From NCBI RefSeq assembly GCF_009208075.1, contig NZ_WFKJ01000013.1, positions 1-62,658 on the forward strand: a stretch of 62,658 bases of DNA, read 5' to 3'. The notes under the pieces are model-generated. The model made no database searches. It saw nothing but the letters and a program-made list of their open reading frames with translations, and was not told the origin of the DNA. Source of the stretch: Poseidonibacter ostreae (GTDB taxonomy: Bacteria > Campylobacterota > Campylobacteria > Campylobacterales > Arcobacteraceae). The translations under genes were made by a program, and so were the position numbers. Positions 52,995 through 62,658 of the stretch are shown here, in pieces (the first letter of the stretch is position 1; every line of letters begins with the position of its first letter).

Positions 52995-54728
52995 ATGAAT
53001 CCTTACAATTTTAAAACATATTCTGAACTATTCTTACATACTACAGAAAACTACAATAATCCAAAATTTTTAAACTATTTATATAATGACAAATATAAAA
53101 GTATTTCAAGTGAAGACTTCAAAAATAAAGTTATTTGCTTAAGTCTTGCGCTTAGAAGTTTAGGAATGAAGAAAAATGATACTGTAGCAATCTTTGCGAA
53201 ATCTTCACCTTTTTGGTTGATTTTTGATTTTGCAATTCATCAAATAGGAGCTATTTCAGTTCCTATCTTTGCAAATATTTCAACAACAAATCTAAACTTT
53301 CAAATCAATGATGCAAATATTAAATATATGTTTATTGACTCAGAAGAAAGACTTCAAGATATTGAAGATGAAAATAAAAGCCTCATTTTTATAACTCATA
53401 ATTTTTGTATAAAAGAAGAGAACTTTTACAATTATGATGAAGTACTAGTAACTGGTCAAGATATCTGTTTTGCTTATGGATTTGAACCTCATATTCCAAA
53501 AGAAGATGAAGTTTTTTCTATCATATATACAAGTGGAAACACTGGAACTCCAAAAGGTGTGATGCTTACACATAAAAATATAATTTCTCAACTTCATGAT
53601 ATTAATCAACTTATTAATTTAGAGAAAGAAGAGATTGCACTTTCACTTCTTCCCTTAGCTCATATTTTCGAGCGAACTGTTATGAGTTATTATCTTAGTC
53701 GTGGTGTTAGTATTTATTTTGTTGATGATATTCAAAATACTGCAAATTTATTAAAAGTAGTTTATCCTACAATTATGTCAGCAGTTCCAAGATTACTTGA
53801 AAAGATATTTTATAAGATAAAAGTAAATATAGATAAAAAATCTTTTATAGGAAGAACAATTGCTACTTGCGCATTTGAGTATGCTTTAAGTGATGAATTT
53901 AATAAAAATTCATTCTTATTTAAAATATATGACAAAATAGTTTATTCAAAATTAAGAGATATTTTTGGTTCAAAACTAACTAAGTTAATCTCAGGAGGAG
54001 CTCCACTTTCAAAACAGATATATCTATTTTTTGTAAATATAAATGTAAACATTTATCAAGGTTATGGTTTAACAGAATTCTCACCTGTTATTTCTACAAA
54101 TTATCCAGGAGTAAATAAAGTAGGAACTTGTGGAAAAGCAATTCCAAGTGCCCAAATTAAAATATCTAATGAAAATGAAATTTTAGTAAAAGGACCTTCT
54201 TTAATGAAAGGATATTTAAATCATCCAGAGTTAACAGCAAAAACTATTGATTCTGAGGGGTGGCTTCATACAGGAGATGTTGGTTTTTTAGATGATGAGG
54301 GATTTTTATCAATTAAAAGTAGAAAAAAAGAGATATTTAAAACTTCAACAGGTGAGTATGTAAATGCTGTCTCAATTGAACAAGAATTATCAAAAAACCA
54401 ATATATTGAATTTGCAGTAATAATTGCCCAAAATAGAAAGTATACTACAACCCTACTTTTTGTTGATAAAGATAAATATCAAGAAAAACAAGTACTAAAT
54501 AAAAGCTTAACAATTGAAGAATATTATAAAGATGAAAAAATACAAAAAGAGATACAAAATCATATAGATAATGTAAACTCTAATCTTAATGAATGGGAGA
54601 GAATAGTTCAATTTAAATTAATTACCAAAGATATTTCAGTAGAAAATGGAGAATTAACTCCTTCTATGAAAATCTGTAGAGCAAAAATTGAAGAGAAATA
54701 TGAAGATGTTATAAATACTATGTATTAG
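52995..54728 (+). CDS. fadD: Long-chain acyl-CoA synthetase (AMP-forming)
   Basis: 577 residues. The AMP-binding motif IIYTSGNTGTPKGVMLTHKN lies near residue 176, LLPLAHIFERTVMS follows, YQGYGLTEFSPVIS near residue 354 and LHTGDVGFLDDEGFLSIKSRKKEIF near residue 418. The enzyme activates fatty acids to acyl-CoA. It heads a tightly coupled beta-oxidation operon. The ATG has an AAAAGGATAAATT ribosome site. Long-chain preference is inferred from family and context. Confidence 0.88.
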   Translation: MNPYNFKTYSELFLHTTENYNNPKFLNYLYNDKYKSISSEDFKNKVICLSLALRSLGMKKNDTVAIFAKSSPFWLIFDFAIHQIGAISVPIFANISTTNLNFQINDANIKYMFIDSEERLQDIEDENKSLIFITHNFCIKEENFYNYDEVLVTGQDICFAYGFEPHIPKEDEVFSIIYTSGNTGTPKGVMLTHKNIISQLHDINQLINLEKEEIALSLLPLAHIFERTVMSYYLSRGVSIYFVDDIQNTANLLKVVYPTIMSAVPRLLEKIFYKIKVNIDKKSFIGRTIATCAFEYALSDEFNKNSFLFKIYDKIVYSKLRDIFGSKLTKLISGGAPLSKQIYLFFVNINVNIYQGYGLTEFSPVISTNYPGVNKVGTCGKAIPSAQIKISNENEILVKGPSLMKGYLNHPELTAKTIDSEGWLHTGDVGFLDDEGFLSIKSRKKEIFKTSTGEYVNAVSIEQELSKNQYIEFAVIIAQNRKYTTTLLFVDKDKYQEKQVLNKSLTIEEYYKDEKIQKEIQNHIDNVNSNLNEWERIVQFKLITKDISVENGELTPSMKICRAKIEEKYEDVINTMY

Positions 54729-54738
54729 GAGAACTGTG

Positions 54739-56013
54739 ATGAAAGATAGAATAGCAATAATCGATGGACTAAGAAGTCCAATAGCAAAAGCTAGTGGAAA
54801 ATTAAACAATGTAAGTGCTGATACTTTAGGTGCGATTATTACAAAAGAATTGATTTTAAGAAATGGTTTAGATTATAGTTTATTTGATGAAGTCATACTT
54901 GGTAATGTTGCACAACCTGCAAATGCTGCAAATATAGCAAGAGTTATTGCTATTCGTGCAGGGTTTCCACAAAGTACACCTGCTTATACTGTTCATAGAA
55001 ACTGTGCCTCAGGTATGCAATCAATATCATCTGCAATTGAAAAAATACACTCAAATCAAGGTGATTTATATTTAGTTGGAGGTGTTGAATCTATGAGTAA
55101 TATTCCCCTTCTTCATAATGATAAGTTTAGAAATTTTCTAACAAGACTCACCTATTCTAGAAATATAGGAGATAAACTTCACCTATTATCATCTTTTAGA
55201 CCTTCATTTTTAAAACCAGTAATTGGTTTAATTTCTGGTCTTACTGATCCAATTTCTGGGAAAATTATGGGAATTACAGCTGAGAACTTAGCAAATGAAT
55301 TTAAAATTAGCAGAGAGCATCAAGATGAATATGCTTTAAATTCACACTTAAAAGCACAAAAAGCAATAGAAGATGGTGTATTTAAAGATGAAATTCACGA
55401 AATCATGACTAAAGATTCATCTATTATTGATGATGATGGAGTTAGATTTAATCAAACAATTGAAGCTCTTTTTAAACTTCGTCCAATATTTGATAGATTA
55501 AGTGGAACTGTAACTGCAGGAAACTCATCACAAGTATCAGATGGGGCTTGTTCACTAATAGTTACAACTGAGTCAAAAGCAAAAGAGTTAAATCTTGAAC
55601 CACTTGGATTTATAAGTGATTATGCTTATGCTGGTCTTGATGCTCATAGAATGGGATTAGGTCCTATTTATGCTACGAAGAAACTCTTTGATAAAACTAA
55701 AACTAAACTAGAAGAGATAGATGTAATTGAGTTAAATGAAGCCTTTGCAGCTCAAGTAATTGCAAATCTAGAAGCCTTTAAATCAGACTCATTTTGTAAA
55801 AAAACTTTTGGCTCTTCAGCCATTGGAGAAATAGATGAAAGCATTTTAAATATAAATGGTGGAGCAATTGCTCTTGGTCATCCAGTTGGAATGAGTGGTT
55901 CTAGAATTGTACTAACAGCTCTTAAAGAATTAAAAAGAAGAAAGGGTAAAAAAGCTTTGGCAACACTATGTATTGGTGGTGGTCAAGGTGCAGCTTTTTT
56001 ATTGGAGGTGTAA
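54739..56013 (+). CDS. fadI: 3-ketoacyl-CoA thiolase
   Basis: 424 residues. I start at ATG 54739 (AGGAG seven bases upstream); a GTG at 54736 precedes it. The active cysteine is in HRNCASGMQSI near residue 95, followed by NGGAIALGHPVGMSGSRI with the catalytic His near residue 380 and TLCIGGGQGAA with the second Cys at the end. It cleaves 3-ketoacyl-CoA in the last step of beta-oxidation. Length and start are closer to FadI than FadA. 10 bp after fadD. Confidence 0.9.
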   Translation: MKDRIAIIDGLRSPIAKASGKLNNVSADTLGAIITKELILRNGLDYSLFDEVILGNVAQPANAANIARVIAIRAGFPQSTPAYTVHRNCASGMQSISSAIEKIHSNQGDLYLVGGVESMSNIPLLHNDKFRNFLTRLTYSRNIGDKLHLLSSFRPSFLKPVIGLISGLTDPISGKIMGITAENLANEFKISREHQDEYALNSHLKAQKAIEDGVFKDEIHEIMTKDSSIIDDDGVRFNQTIEALFKLRPIFDRLSGTVTAGNSSQVSDGACSLIVTTESKAKELNLEPLGFISDYAYAGLDAHRMGLGPIYATKKLFDKTKTKLEEIDVIELNEAFAAQVIANLEAFKSDSFCKKTFGSSAIGEIDESILNINGGAIALGHPVGMSGSRIVLTALKELKRRKGKKALATLCIGGGQGAAFLLEV

Positions 56014-56014
56014 G

Positions 56015-58120
56015 ATGAGTAATTTAAAACTAGAAATAAATGATAATATTGCAAGATTAACATTTGATTTAGAAAATGAAAAGGTAAATAAATTATCGAT
56101 AAAAGTTTTAGAAGAACTTGATGAGAGATTAAATGAAATAAAAGATAATTTATCAATTAAAGCATTGTTAATACAAAGTGCAAAAAGCGTATTTATTGCA
56201 GGTGCGGATATTGAAGAGATTGAAAAACTTAATAATGAAAAAGAAGTAAACTCTTTACTTATGAAAGTTCATGAAATTTTTAATAAACTAGAAAACTTGC
56301 CCTTCCCCTCAATTGCTTATATAAATGGTGCTTGTATGGGTGGAGGACTAGAACTAGCCTTAGCTTGTACATATAGGGTTGCAAGTACAAGTCCTAAAAC
56401 TAAACTAGCCTTTCCAGAAATTAAACTAGGAATTTTCCCAGGTTTTGCAGGAACTCTAAGAGCTCCTAAAATTGTAGGACTAATAAGTGCTCTTGATTTA
56501 ATACTATCAGGCAAAACAATTGATGCTAAAAAAGCATACAGAATAAAACTTGTTGATGAAGTTTTTCATGATGGGCAAAAAGATTTTAAACTTGAATCTT
56601 TTATACAAAGAGTTATAAATAAAAAGATTAGAAAAAGAAGTACTTTTTCTATATTAGAAACTTGGCCACTAAGAGAGATAATTTTCTCAAAAACATATAA
56701 AACTTTGGAAACAAAAGTAAATAAAGATTTTAAAGCTCCTTATGTAGCACTTGAAGTTATAAAAGATACATATAAAAGAGATTTTACTCAAGGATTAAAA
56801 GTAGAGCGAAGAGAGTTTTCTAAGCTTGCAGTTACTAAAGAGTCAAAAAATATGATTAAACTATTTTTTACTTTCCAAAAATTAAATAAAAACTATGAGA
56901 AAACTACAAATCCAATTTCAAACGTAACAATCCTAGGAAATGGAGTTATGGGAAAAGGAATAATTTGGCTATTCTCAAAATACGCAAAAGAAGTAAGAAT
57001 AAAGGTACGAAAAGTTGAACAAGTTCAAGGTATATTAAAAGATGTGGCAAAAATATATGACTTTTTAACAAAACAGCGAAAAATGACTCAAAGTGAAGTT
57101 GATTTAAAACTAAATAAAATTTCTTATACACAACACTTTGATGGCCTAAAATCAACACAATTTGCAATAGAAGCAATTATTGAAGATGAAAAAGCAAAAA
57201 AAGAAACTTATGCAAAACTAGAAGAAAAACTAAATAAACATGCGATTATTGCTACAAATACCTCATCAATATCTATAAATACTCTAAGTAGTGAACTTAA
57301 AAATAAAGAAAACTTCATAGGTGTTCATTTTTTTAACCCTGTAAATATGATGCCTTTAGTTGAAGTAATACCTTCAAAAGAAACTTCAAAAGAAACTATA
57401 AATAAAACAATGGAGCTTTTAATATCTTGTGGTAAAACTCCAATTATTGTAGGAGATTGTGCTGGGTTTATTGTAAATAGAATTTTACTTCCTTACTTAA
57501 ATGAAGCAGCTGTTATTTTAGAAAAAAATCCTGATATTAAACATATTGATAAAGTAATCAAAGATTTTGGAATGCCAATGGGTCCTTTTACACTTGCAGA
57601 TACAGTTGGTATTGATATTGGATATAAAGTTGCACATATACTAAATGAATCTTATGGAAGGAGAATGCCAATAGCTTCACTTCTTACAAAAATATATAAG
57701 GATTTAAAACTTTTAGGTAAGAAATCTAATGAAGGTTTTTACACATATAAAGGAGATAAAAAAGAAGTTAATAAAAATGTTACGGCATTGCTAGATACTA
57801 ATACTAAAATAATTGATGATAAAGAGATTATTGAAAGATGTATCTATATTATGATAAATGAAGCATCAAGATGTCTTGAAGAAGGTATCGTAGAAGATGC
57901 AAATATAATAGATTTTGCAATGATTACAGGAACTGGTTTTCCACCATATAAAGGTGGCTTATGTGCATTAGCTAATGAATTAGGAATCAATCATATAGTA
58001 ACAAGACTGTTAGAATATGAAAAAGAGTATGGAGAAAGATTTACTCCAAGTAATTTACTTGTAAGATTAAATGAAGCTAATGAAGATTTTAATACAGGAG
58101 AAGCACAATGGAAGCATTAA
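56015..58120 (+). CDS. fadJ: Fatty-acid oxidation multifunctional enzyme (enoyl-CoA hydratase / 3-hydroxyacyl-CoA dehydrogenase)
   Basis: 701 residues from ATG at 56015 (TTGGAGG upstream; the longer frame begins inside the thiolase gene). The hydratase half has AGADIEEI near residue 64, CMGGGLELALAC near residue 105 and PEIKLGIFPGFAGT, with both catalytic Glu residues. The dehydrogenase half has the Rossmann motif LGNGVMGKGI near residue 307, VHFFNPVNMMPLVEVI (catalytic His) and DCAGFIVNRIL. It catalyses steps two and three of beta-oxidation together with the thiolase. Confidence 0.92.
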   Translation: MSNLKLEINDNIARLTFDLENEKVNKLSIKVLEELDERLNEIKDNLSIKALLIQSAKSVFIAGADIEEIEKLNNEKEVNSLLMKVHEIFNKLENLPFPSIAYINGACMGGGLELALACTYRVASTSPKTKLAFPEIKLGIFPGFAGTLRAPKIVGLISALDLILSGKTIDAKKAYRIKLVDEVFHDGQKDFKLESFIQRVINKKIRKRSTFSILETWPLREIIFSKTYKTLETKVNKDFKAPYVALEVIKDTYKRDFTQGLKVERREFSKLAVTKESKNMIKLFFTFQKLNKNYEKTTNPISNVTILGNGVMGKGIIWLFSKYAKEVRIKVRKVEQVQGILKDVAKIYDFLTKQRKMTQSEVDLKLNKISYTQHFDGLKSTQFAIEAIIEDEKAKKETYAKLEEKLNKHAIIATNTSSISINTLSSELKNKENFIGVHFFNPVNMMPLVEVIPSKETSKETINKTMELLISCGKTPIIVGDCAGFIVNRILLPYLNEAAVILEKNPDIKHIDKVIKDFGMPMGPFTLADTVGIDIGYKVAHILNESYGRRMPIASLLTKIYKDLKLLGKKSNEGFYTYKGDKKEVNKNVTALLDTNTKIIDDKEIIERCIYIMINEASRCLEEGIVEDANIIDFAMITGTGFPPYKGGLCALANELGINHIVTRLLEYEKEYGERFTPSNLLVRLNEANEDFNTGEAQWKH

Positions 58121-60468
58121 TATTTTTATTAATAATTTTAATCTTAGGATTTTTTTCCTTTCCCTTATACTCTTATTTTGCAATAATTGGAGTTTTTGCA
58201 TATGTTTTAACAGACTTAGGTTTTATATTTTGGACAATATTTACAGTATCAGCACTAATATTCTTAATTCAACCCTTAAGAATAAAACTTGTAACTTCTA
58301 AGATAGTAGCATTTATAAAAAACAATGGCTTATTACCAAAGATTTCAAAAACTGAAGAGGCTGCACTTCAAGCTGGTACAAACTGGGTTGAATCAAACTT
58401 TTTTAAAGCAGAAGTTAATTTTGATGAAATTTATGGTGAAAAAGTTACAGAACTAAGTGAAGAAGAACAATCTTTTTTAGATAATGAAGTAAATGAGCTT
58501 TGTGAAATGACAACAGACTGGCAAATCTTTCAAGATAGAGATTTAAGTAAAGAGGTTTGGCAGTTTATAAAAGAGAAAAAGTTCTTTGGGATGATAATTC
58601 CAAAAGAGTATGGAGGACTTGGATTTTCTGCTACTGCACATTCACATATAATTGAAAAACTAGTTTCTAGATCTCAAGTTTTAGCTATTACAATTATGGT
58701 TCCAAATTCACTAGGACCTGCTGAGTTAATACTAAAACACGGTACACAAGCTCAAAAAGATAAATACTTAGATGATTTAGCAAATGGTAGAGAAGTTCCT
58801 TGTTTTGGACTTACTGAACCAAATGCAGGAAGTGATGCAACATCTCTTACATCAAATGGTGTTTTATTTAAAGATGATGATGGAAAAATTAAAATCAGAC
58901 TTAACTTTGAAAAAAGATATATTACACTTGGTAATGTTGCAACTTTAATAGGACTTGCATTTACACTTTCTGATCCAGATTCATTATTAGGAGATAAAAA
59001 AGATTTAGGTATTACATTTGGATTAATTAATTCAAAACTAAAAGGTGTTGATAATTCAAGACGTCATGATCCATTAGGTATTCCTTTTGTTAACTCACCT
59101 TTATATGGTAAAAATGTTGTTATTGGACTTGAAGATATCATAGGTGAAAAAGATGGTATTGGAAAAGGTTGGCAAATGCTTGTTGAGTCTTTATCAATAG
59201 GTCGAGGTATTTCACTTCCTAGTGTATCTTTAGGTGGAAGTAAATTCGCTTTAAATATCGTATCATCATACACAAGTTTAAGAGAACAATTTGGATTAAG
59301 TATTAAAAACTTTGAGGGTGTTGAAGAAAAGATTGCAAAGATTGCAGCTTTTACTTATATGTTAAATTCAGCTCGTAACTATACTATTGATGCAATTGAT
59401 AATGGTGTTAAACCAGGTGTTATTAACTCTGTTATGAAATATCATGCAACAGAGAAGTTTAGAGAAGTTATAAATGACTCAATGGATGTATTAGGTGGAA
59501 GTGCAATTATAAGAGGTGAAAACAATCTTTTAGCACATGCATATTTTGCAATTCCTATTTCTATTACTGTTGAAGGTGCAAATATTTTAACTAGAAATTT
59601 AATGCAGTTTGGACAAGGATTAATAAAATCACATCCATATATTTATAAGCAAATAAATGCTTTAAATAGTAATAACGTAGAGAGTTTTGATAAAGGTTTC
59701 TTTGCTCATATAGGATTAGTTCATACAGCTTTTGCTAAATCTATATTCTATTACTTCTCAAGAGCTAAAATAAATTGTCAAAGAGGTGAATTTGCAAGAT
59801 ATAAACAAAAACTTACATGGGTAAGTGCTGAGTTTACACTTCTTACAAATGTAGCTTTAGGAATTTTAGGACCAAACTTAAAACAAAGAGAAAATATTAG
59901 TGCAAGGTTTGGAGATATTCTTTCTTATTCATATTTAATTACTGCAACATTAAGAGAGTTTGAAAATAATCCAAAAAAAGAAGATAAAATCTTAGTTGAT
60001 TATGTTTGTAATTACTGTTTTAATGAAATACAAAAAGCAAGAGAAGAGATAATTTCAAATCTTGGATATATTGGATTCTTATTACCTCTAGTAAAAGTTA
60101 ATCCTTTTGGGGTAAAAGCTGAAGATAAATTAAATGCAAAAATTGTATCTTCATTAAGTGATAAAGAAAGACTTGATGACTTAACTAAAAATGTATTTAT
60201 TTCAGAGAATAAAAAAGATAGATTTACAAAATTACAAGAAGCAGTTTTATTAAATAAAGAGAATAAAGATAGTTTTAAAGTTCTTAAAATAGCACTTAAA
60301 AAAGGAGTTATTCAAAAAGCTTCAATAGAAGAAATGGTAAAAGAATTAGAAGAAAAAGAGTTACTTTCAAAAGAAGCTAGTATTAAAGTTAAAAAAGCAC
60401 ATAAGGCTAAACAAGAAGTAATTTCTGTAGATTCATATAAAGTAAGAACATATAAAGCAGCAAGATGA
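58108..60468 (+). CDS. fadE: Membrane-associated acyl-CoA dehydrogenase FadE
   Basis: 786 residues, near the E. coli FadE length. Two membrane helices open the protein (LIFLLIILILGFFSFPLYSYF and the next). The acyl-CoA dehydrogenase core shows IPKEYGGLGFSATAHSHII near residue 166, CFGLTEPNAGSDATS near residue 232 and the FAD-binding VLGGSAIIRG near residue 462. The C-terminal third is the FadE-specific region. It makes the first double bond in fatty acid breakdown. It overlaps the previous gene by 13 bp. Confidence 0.92.
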   Translation: MEALIFLLIILILGFFSFPLYSYFAIIGVFAYVLTDLGFIFWTIFTVSALIFLIQPLRIKLVTSKIVAFIKNNGLLPKISKTEEAALQAGTNWVESNFFKAEVNFDEIYGEKVTELSEEEQSFLDNEVNELCEMTTDWQIFQDRDLSKEVWQFIKEKKFFGMIIPKEYGGLGFSATAHSHIIEKLVSRSQVLAITIMVPNSLGPAELILKHGTQAQKDKYLDDLANGREVPCFGLTEPNAGSDATSLTSNGVLFKDDDGKIKIRLNFEKRYITLGNVATLIGLAFTLSDPDSLLGDKKDLGITFGLINSKLKGVDNSRRHDPLGIPFVNSPLYGKNVVIGLEDIIGEKDGIGKGWQMLVESLSIGRGISLPSVSLGGSKFALNIVSSYTSLREQFGLSIKNFEGVEEKIAKIAAFTYMLNSARNYTIDAIDNGVKPGVINSVMKYHATEKFREVINDSMDVLGGSAIIRGENNLLAHAYFAIPISITVEGANILTRNLMQFGQGLIKSHPYIYKQINALNSNNVESFDKGFFAHIGLVHTAFAKSIFYYFSRAKINCQRGEFARYKQKLTWVSAEFTLLTNVALGILGPNLKQRENISARFGDILSYSYLITATLREFENNPKKEDKILVDYVCNYCFNEIQKAREEIISNLGYIGFLLPLVKVNPFGVKAEDKLNAKIVSSLSDKERLDDLTKNVFISENKKDRFTKLQEAVLLNKENKDSFKVLKIALKKGVIQKASIEEMVKELEEKELLSKEASIKVKKAHKAKQEVISVDSYKVRTYKAAR

Positions 60469-62582
60469 TGAAAAAAAGTGATTTACTAATAAATACAAAT
60501 GGATATGTATTAAGTCTTCTAGAAAAGGTTCTAGATGCTAATATAGAAGTAAAAGGAAGAGAAAATATTCCTAAAAACAATCCACGAATATTTATAGCAA
60601 ATCACTTCACAAGAACAGAAGCTATGTTAGTACCCTACTCCTTATTTAATATTACAGGGAAAAAAGTTGGTGTTATTGCTGATGAATCACTATTTAAATC
60701 ATACTTTGGAAGTTTTCTAGAAAATTTAGGAGCCATGAGTACGACAAACCCAAATAGAAATAATCATATTATTGGTGATTTGATAACTTCATGTAAAGAT
60801 TGGATGATATTTCCAGAAGGAAGAATGGTAAAAGCAAAAGATATTACAAAAATTGATAATAACTTCTGTGTTAAGATTGACAATGTTTGTCAAAGAGTTT
60901 ATACAGGAGCATCTTTTTTTGCCCTATCTTCTCAAATATTAAGACAAAACTATTTTAACCATAAAATAAAAGATTCTAAAAAGTTTCAACGAAAATATTT
61001 TGTAAATGAATGTAGTGATATTAAAAAAGAAGAAACTATGATAGTTCCTATAAATATATCATATTCAAAACTTCGAACAGGTAGAAACTTTCTTCTTGAT
61101 ATGGCCGAAAAACTAGTTAGCCAAATGGGTGATAATTTTAAAGAAGAGATTGAAATAGAGAGTAATATAATATTAAACTCTAAAATAACAATTCAAATAC
61201 TAAAACCTATTAGTACAAAAGATATTTTAAAAGAGTACTATGAAAAACAAGTTAATCAAAAAACAATAATCGATAGTCTAAGATATCAAGTTACTCATGA
61301 GTTAATGAATAAAATCTATGAAAGCTTAACAATAAATTTTGATCATATTTTTATACTAGTACTATCTTTATATCCAAAAGAACAATTAGATTTAAATCAT
61401 TTTAAAAGATTGATTTATTTAACAATTGAGAAAATAAAAAAGGAAATTTTATATCTTGATGAAGAGATTGATAAAGATTTAATATATCTGATTTCTTACG
61501 AGAAATATAAAAAGTTTGAGGAAGTTTTAGAACTAGCTATAAAAGATAATATTATAAAAATACAAAATGATTTATATTTTATAGAAAAGAAAATATTATT
61601 AAATAGTCATACTCATCATACAATTAGATTAAAAAACATTTTAAAAGTAATTCTAAATGAGATTCAAATTAATGAAAAAGTTACAAATATTGTTAAAACT
61701 CTTTGTAATAAAAAAAATGATGAAATTGATTTAGAGTTATTACTACTTCTTATTGAAGAAGAGAAACAAGAGTTTGAACAAGATTATAAAATAGCATCTA
61801 ATAATAAAGATTTAAAAGCAAAAGATATTGGTCAAGCTTTTCATTTGTTTAATAAAGATTCAAATACTTGTGTTATTACTATTCATGGCTTTAGTTCTAC
61901 GCCAAAAGAGGTAGAACAATTAGCAAAATTTTTAAATACAAAAGATTTAAATGCATATGCTCCAAGATTAGCAGGACATGGAACAATTCCAGAAGATTTG
62001 AAAAATACCCTATGGCAAGATTGGTATAAAAGTGTTTCAAGAGCAATAACAATAGCTTCATTACAGTATGAAAAAGTCTATGTTCTTGGTTTTTCTACAG
62101 GAGGATTATTAGCTTTACTTAGTACAAAAAAATGCTTTGTAGAGTTTCAAGGAATAATATGTATTAATGCAGCACTTCATTTAAATGACATAAGAATTAA
62201 AACACTACTTCCTGCACTATCTTTTTGGAATGATATTGTAAAAGCTTTTAATGAAGATGAGTATGCTAAAGAGTATGTTGAAAATATTGCTGAAAACCCT
62301 GAAATAAACTATGATAAATTTTATATTGATGCAATTGAACAGTTAAATATACTTATGCATAAAACAAAAAAAAATCTAGAAAAAATCAAAAGCCCTATTT
62401 TAATAATACAATCAAAAGATGACCCTGTTGTAAACCCTAGTTCTGCATATGAAATTTATGAAAAAATTCAATCAGAAAATAAAACAATTAAAATTATTGA
62501 TTCTTCAAAACATGTAATTATAAAAGGAAAGAAAACTAAAGAGTTATATAATCTCATCTACAAATTCATAAATAAAAACTAA
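60465..62582 (+). CDS. Fusion of PlsC-like acyltransferase and alpha/beta hydrolase
   Basis: 705 residues. The N-terminal part is a 1-acylglycerol-3-phosphate acyltransferase-like domain: IFIANHFTRTEAM near residue 42 (HX4E in place of the usual HX4D) and MIFPEGRMVKAKD near residue 109 (FPEG motif). A long lysine-rich linker spans 280-450. The C-terminal part is an alpha/beta hydrolase with CVITIHGFSSTPKEV near residue 466, nucleophile elbow VLGFSTGGLLAL near residue 541, and DDPVVNPSSAYEIYEKI with a late His (SSKHVI). Overlap ATGA with fadE couples it to beta-oxidation; probably it acts on lipids. Confidence 0.82.
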   Translation: MMKKSDLLINTNGYVLSLLEKVLDANIEVKGRENIPKNNPRIFIANHFTRTEAMLVPYSLFNITGKKVGVIADESLFKSYFGSFLENLGAMSTTNPNRNNHIIGDLITSCKDWMIFPEGRMVKAKDITKIDNNFCVKIDNVCQRVYTGASFFALSSQILRQNYFNHKIKDSKKFQRKYFVNECSDIKKEETMIVPINISYSKLRTGRNFLLDMAEKLVSQMGDNFKEEIEIESNIILNSKITIQILKPISTKDILKEYYEKQVNQKTIIDSLRYQVTHELMNKIYESLTINFDHIFILVLSLYPKEQLDLNHFKRLIYLTIEKIKKEILYLDEEIDKDLIYLISYEKYKKFEEVLELAIKDNIIKIQNDLYFIEKKILLNSHTHHTIRLKNILKVILNEIQINEKVTNIVKTLCNKKNDEIDLELLLLLIEEEKQEFEQDYKIASNNKDLKAKDIGQAFHLFNKDSNTCVITIHGFSSTPKEVEQLAKFLNTKDLNAYAPRLAGHGTIPEDLKNTLWQDWYKSVSRAITIASLQYEKVYVLGFSTGGLLALLSTKKCFVEFQGIICINAALHLNDIRIKTLLPALSFWNDIVKAFNEDEYAKEYVENIAENPEINYDKFYIDAIEQLNILMHKTKKNLEKIKSPILIIQSKDDPVVNPSSAYEIYEKIQSENKTIKIIDSSKHVIIKGKKTKELYNLIYKFINKN

Positions 62583-62591
62583 AAAAAGTTT

Positions 62592-62612
62592 ATTATAACT
62601 TATATAGTTATA
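62592..62612 (+). terminator. Short hairpin after the beta-oxidation operon
   Basis: Perfect 8-bp arms TTATAACT (62592-62599) and AGTTATAA (62605-62612) with a 5-base loop, only AT pairs except one GC. It is 9 bp after the operon stop and is followed by ATTATAG, so it is a weak terminator at best. Confidence 0.4.
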
Positions 62613-62641
62613 AATTATAGTTTAGGATAATCTTCTTTTGC

Positions 62642-62647
62642 TATAAT
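62642..62647 (+). promoter_or_regulatory. TATAAT -10-like box at the right edge
   Basis: The sequence TTTTGCTATAATATT contains a perfect TATAAT preceded by a T-rich region, the usual look of sigma-70 promoters in Campylobacterota. The gene it would serve lies beyond the window. Confidence 0.4.
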
Positions 62648-62658
62648 ATTATTAATAC

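Noticed and set aside
1-62658. tRNA, rRNA or intact insertion sequence
   Set aside because: I found no cloverleaf-like segment, no rRNA-like stretch and no transposase with terminal repeats; a dedicated scan would be needed to exclude them fully.

Overview
The window is AT-rich, densely packed DNA that looks like a chromosome segment of an Arcobacter-like member of the Campylobacterota. This rests on the Wolinella/Campylobacter-type hydABCDE hydrogenase operon, AcnB, ThiI with a rhodanese tail, many periplasmic cytochromes and a Cache histidine kinase. I see no rRNA, tRNA or CRISPR array, and no intact insertion sequence.

Left part (1-7684, minus strand): a nickel-transporter-like gene followed by hypB-hypC-hypD, then two unrelated genes (a P-loop ATPase and a 3-hydroxyisobutyrate-dehydrogenase-like enzyme), then hypE and hypX. 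HypX is cut by the left edge; hypA is not in the window and may lie just outside. Next (7755-12424) come a transposase-derived-looking protein, exported MsrA, an MFS carrier, a DsrE protein, a CLC chloride channel and a small membrane protein. A possible tiny RNA or microprotein sits at 12435-12535. At 12612-19141 lie two small membrane proteins, two paralogous short-chain dehydrogenases flanking an AraC regulator, a three-heme peroxidase-like protein and a membrane-anchored pentaheme cytochrome. ThiI and an unknown gene follow.

Central hydrogenase region (21439-34679): hypF, an orphan Cache histidine kinase, the uptake hydrogenase operon hydA-B-C-D-E, and a separate operon tetR-hupS-like-hupL-like. 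The second hydrogenase has no export signal, and its large subunit stops exactly at the terminal Ni ligand motif, as H2-sensing hydrogenases do. The same palindrome (TGAAT-N4-ATTCA) occurs once in front of the hyp operon and three times in front of hydA. I infer a TetR-controlled hydrogenase regulon that may be tied to a cytoplasmic sensor-like hydrogenase; this is the most interesting system in the window.

Right part (34812-62582): two membrane proteins of unknown role, a GT4 glycosyltransferase, AcnB with repeated TTGTACAA boxes upstream, a thioesterase, a periplasmic DsrE-like protein, a DUF1800/DUF1501 pair, a YeeE-type transporter, a threonine-aldolase-like enzyme, a TPR protein with a HEPN-like tail, an rRNA/tRNA methyltransferase, peptide deformylase and a DMT exporter. 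The window ends with a tightly coupled five-gene fatty-acid beta-oxidation operon whose last gene fuses an acyltransferase to an alpha/beta hydrolase.
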